A model generated the notes under the pieces. The model was given only the letters and a program-made list of their open reading frames with translations. It did no database searches and had not been told where the DNA came from. The position numbers were made by a program, and so were the translations under genes. From Massilia sp. 9096 (GTDB taxonomy: Bacteria; Pseudomonadota; Gammaproteobacteria; Burkholderiales; Burkholderiaceae_D): a stretch of DNA of 64,000 nucleotides. Every line of letters begins with the position of its first letter. The stretch's first letter is position 1. The DNA lies in contig NZ_JQNN01000001.1 of NCBI RefSeq assembly GCF_000745265.1, forward strand, positions 1,054,001 to 1,118,000. Direction: 5' to 3'. This document shows, in pieces, positions 62,095 to 64,000 of the stretch.

Positions 62095-63702
62095 TCAGAA
62101 CAGCTGCGAGAACAGCCAGTACAGCGAGCCGGACAGCAGGATCGCGGCCGGCAGCGTCAGCACCCAGGCCAGCACCAGGTTGCGTACCGTGGCCATCTGG
62201 ACACCCGAGTGGCTCGCGACCATGGCGCCCGCCACGCCCGAGGACAGCACGTGCGTGGTCGACACCGGCAAGCCATAGGCGTCGGCCGCGCCGATGGTCA
62301 GCATGGCCACGACTTCGGCCGAGGCCCCTTGCGCATAGGTCAGGTGGGCCTTGCCGATCTTTTCGCCGACCGTCACGACGATGCGTTTCCAGCCGACCAT
62401 CGTGCCTAGGCCGAGCGCGATCGCGACCGCGACTTTCACCCAAAGCGGGATGAAGCGGGTGGCGCTGTCGAGCTGGTGCCTGAACTCCTTCAGATTGTCC
62501 GTGGTCTCCTTGTCGAAATGCACGCTCGGTTCCTTCTCGAGATGGCGCATCGTTTCCGCAGCCAGGTACATGTCGTTGCGCACGTTGTTCACGGCACGGG
62601 CCGGCACGTTCGCCAGGGTGCCGTAGGCGCGCACGGCGTTGCCGATGTCCCCCGACAGGCTCGACAGTGACGGCAGCACCTCCGGCGCCATCTTCCGCTC
62701 ACGGATATAGCGCTCGAGGGACTTGCGCGCGGCGCCCGGCGCCGGCAGCGGCGCGCCCGGGGCGTAGCGCGCCAACGATTGCTGGGTGACCTGGCTGACG
62801 GCGGCGAATTGCGTCACCTGTTCGGTCGGCAGCGCGCGGTTCAGCGCATAGGCCATCGGCATGGTGCCGACCAGGATCAGCATGATCAGGCCCATCCCTT
62901 TCTGGCCGTCGTTGGAGCCGTGCGCGAACGACACGCCGGTACAGGTCAGCACCAGCAGCGAGCGGACATGCCAGGGCGGCGGCGTGTCGCCGTGCGGCGC
63001 GTCGTACAGCGCGCGGTCGCGCACGAACTTGCGCAGCGCCGTCAGGAGCAGCGCGGCGCAGACGAAGCCGACCAGCGGCGACAGCAGCAGCGAGTAGCCG
63101 ACCTTGGCCGCCTGCGACCAGTCGACGCCGCTGGTCCCGCTGCGGCCATGTATCAGCGCATTGGCGACGCCGACGCCGAGGATCGAGCCGACCATCGTAT
63201 GCGAGGACGACGCCGGCAAGCCGAACCACCAGGTGCCCAGGTTCCACAGGATGGCGGCGATCAGCAGCGCGAAGACCATCGCGAAGCCGGCGTGGGAACC
63301 GACCTGGAGGATGAGCTCGACCGGCAGCAGCGAGATGACGCTGAAGGCGACCGCGCCGCTCGAGAGCACCACGCCGATGAAATTGAAGCAGCCGGACCAC
63401 AGCACGGCGACGTTGGCCGGCAGCGAGTTCGTATAGATTACCGTTGCGACCGCATTCGCGGTGTCGTGGAAGCCGTTGACGAATTCGAAGCCGAGTGCGA
63501 TCAACAAGGCCACGCCGAGCAGCAGCCAGGGCAGCCAGGTGGTCGCGAGCGGCCCGGCGTCGACCAGGTCGGCGCGCAGGCTGTAGGCGCTGTAGCCGAT
63601 GCCGGCCAGGAGCAGAACGATGAAAAGCGCAATCGTGGAGGGCGAGCTGCGGCTGTCGCGCAGGCGCGCGGCGGGTGCGGCAACTGTTGCATGGGTACGC
63701 AT
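62095..63702 (-). CDS. PiT-family inorganic phosphate transporter
   Basis: 535 residues from the ATG at 63702. Ten or more helices. Both PiT signatures are present: GFHDTANAVATVI and VSFAHGSNDGQKGMG, with a long cytoplasmic loop between the halves (about 330-430). Low-affinity phosphate (metal-phosphate) uptake. The next gene on this strand is a divalent-metal transporter. Confidence 0.94.
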   Translation of the reverse strand: MRTHATVAAPAARLRDSRSSPSTIALFIVLLLAGIGYSAYSLRADLVDAGPLATTWLPWLLLGVALLIALGFEFVNGFHDTANAVATVIYTNSLPANVAVLWSGCFNFIGVVLSSGAVAFSVISLLPVELILQVGSHAGFAMVFALLIAAILWNLGTWWFGLPASSSHTMVGSILGVGVANALIHGRSGTSGVDWSQAAKVGYSLLLSPLVGFVCAALLLTALRKFVRDRALYDAPHGDTPPPWHVRSLLVLTCTGVSFAHGSNDGQKGMGLIMLILVGTMPMAYALNRALPTEQVTQFAAVSQVTQQSLARYAPGAPLPAPGAARKSLERYIRERKMAPEVLPSLSSLSGDIGNAVRAYGTLANVPARAVNNVRNDMYLAAETMRHLEKEPSVHFDKETTDNLKEFRHQLDSATRFIPLWVKVAVAIALGLGTMVGWKRIVVTVGEKIGKAHLTYAQGASAEVVAMLTIGAADAYGLPVSTTHVLSSGVAGAMVASHSGVQMATVRNLVLAWVLTLPAAILLSGSLYWLFSQLF

Positions 63703-63803
63703 GAAGGTTGACTCCGGGTCAATGGTGTCAACCGACTGTAAATTTGGATTGTGACGGCACGATGACCGTCCAGCGCGCGTGCGCGCCACCTCGGCCCGGC
63801 CAC

Positions 63804-64000
63804 TCAGCGCGGCCGCTGCAACCTTACCAGCAGCCAAGCGACCACCGCCGTGAACGCCGCGGTGAAACCGAGCACGATCCAGAAGCCGTTGGCATGCTGG
63901 GCCAGCGGCACCCCGCCCACGTTCATGCCGAGCAGGCCGGCGACCAGGTTGATCGGCAGCGCCATCACGGTCACGATGGTCAGCAGGAACAGGCTGCGAT
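63804..64000 (-). CDS. CorA/ZntB-type metal transporter, C-terminal part
   Basis: The window holds only the last ~65 residues. They contain the GMN motif of the CorA pore (LLGMNVGGVPLAQHANGFW) and the last helix (FTAAFTAVVAWLLVRL). GMNVGGVP fits the ZntB-like branch. The 5' part lies outside the window. Confidence 0.85.
   Translation of the reverse strand, partial: RSLFLLTIVTVMALPINLVAGLLGMNVGGVPLAQHANGFWIVLGFTAAFTAVVAWLLVRLQRPR

Noticed and set aside
1..64000. CRISPR array, phage, transposase, toxin-antitoxin or anti-phage genes
   Set aside because: No regularly spaced repeats, integrase or transposase motifs, or known defence-gene signatures were seen.

Overview
The window is about 64 kb of high-GC chromosomal DNA, most likely from a betaproteobacterium of the Oxalobacteraceae (Massilia/Telluria-like). 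This rests on strong GC bias at third codon positions, three PEP-CTERM proteins, a full MSHA-type pilus locus, a PqiABC set with divided PqiA, and many short-spaced or ATGA-overlapping genes. No rRNA, insertion sequence, prophage or CRISPR array was seen. Gene names come from motif recognition, not database searches.

Layout. 0-9.3 kb: a minus-strand Ser/Thr phosphorylation cluster: soluble kinase, SEDS (FtsW/RodA-type) polymerase with FHA-like N-terminal modules, FHA-like protein, membrane SH3 protein, and a PP2C phosphatase further along. An MFS exporter, a Cys-rich exported protein and a broken GNAT acetyltransferase lie between. 9.5-19.7 kb: glycine-zipper protein, metallophosphoesterase, M28 peptidase, DUF1566-like protein, beta-helix lipoprotein, SRAP protein, acyltransferase, S53 peptidase, and a possible small RNA ending in a perfect terminator. 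19.7-23.4 kb: the PqiA-PqiA-PqiB-PqiC lipid-transport operon. 23.4-33.6 kb: a quinone-oxidoreductase fragment, small unknown genes, tRNA-Leu(UAA), a ParB-like protein, a penicillin-acylase-family enzyme, two PEP-CTERM proteins, thymidine kinase, an HELAH membrane protein and the Prc protease.

33.7-43.5 kb: a two-acyl-CoA-dehydrogenase/MaoC operon faces a translationally coupled hybrid histidine kinase and REC-GGDEF cyclase. Then comes a decayed stretch. A truncated histidine phosphatase and a fused fragment of a phosphotransferase and an acyl-CoA dehydrogenase flank a PEP-CTERM gene that has a good sigma-54-type promoter match.

43.6-60.3 kb: a plus-strand MSHA pilus locus in the order E-G-A-C-D-O-P-Q-I-(PilN-like)-J-K-L-M-N, probably two or three transcription units. 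The ATPase carries an MshEN-type N-terminus, so the nearby c-di-GMP cyclase could influence it (inference). 60.4-64 kb: a CAP-domain lipoprotein with a repeat linker, a PiT phosphate transporter and the end of a CorA/ZntB metal transporter.

Main themes: envelope building and surface structures (SEDS cluster, Pqi, MSHA pilus, PEP-CTERM, lipoproteins), phospho- and c-di-GMP signalling, and several decaying genes in small islands between intact operons.
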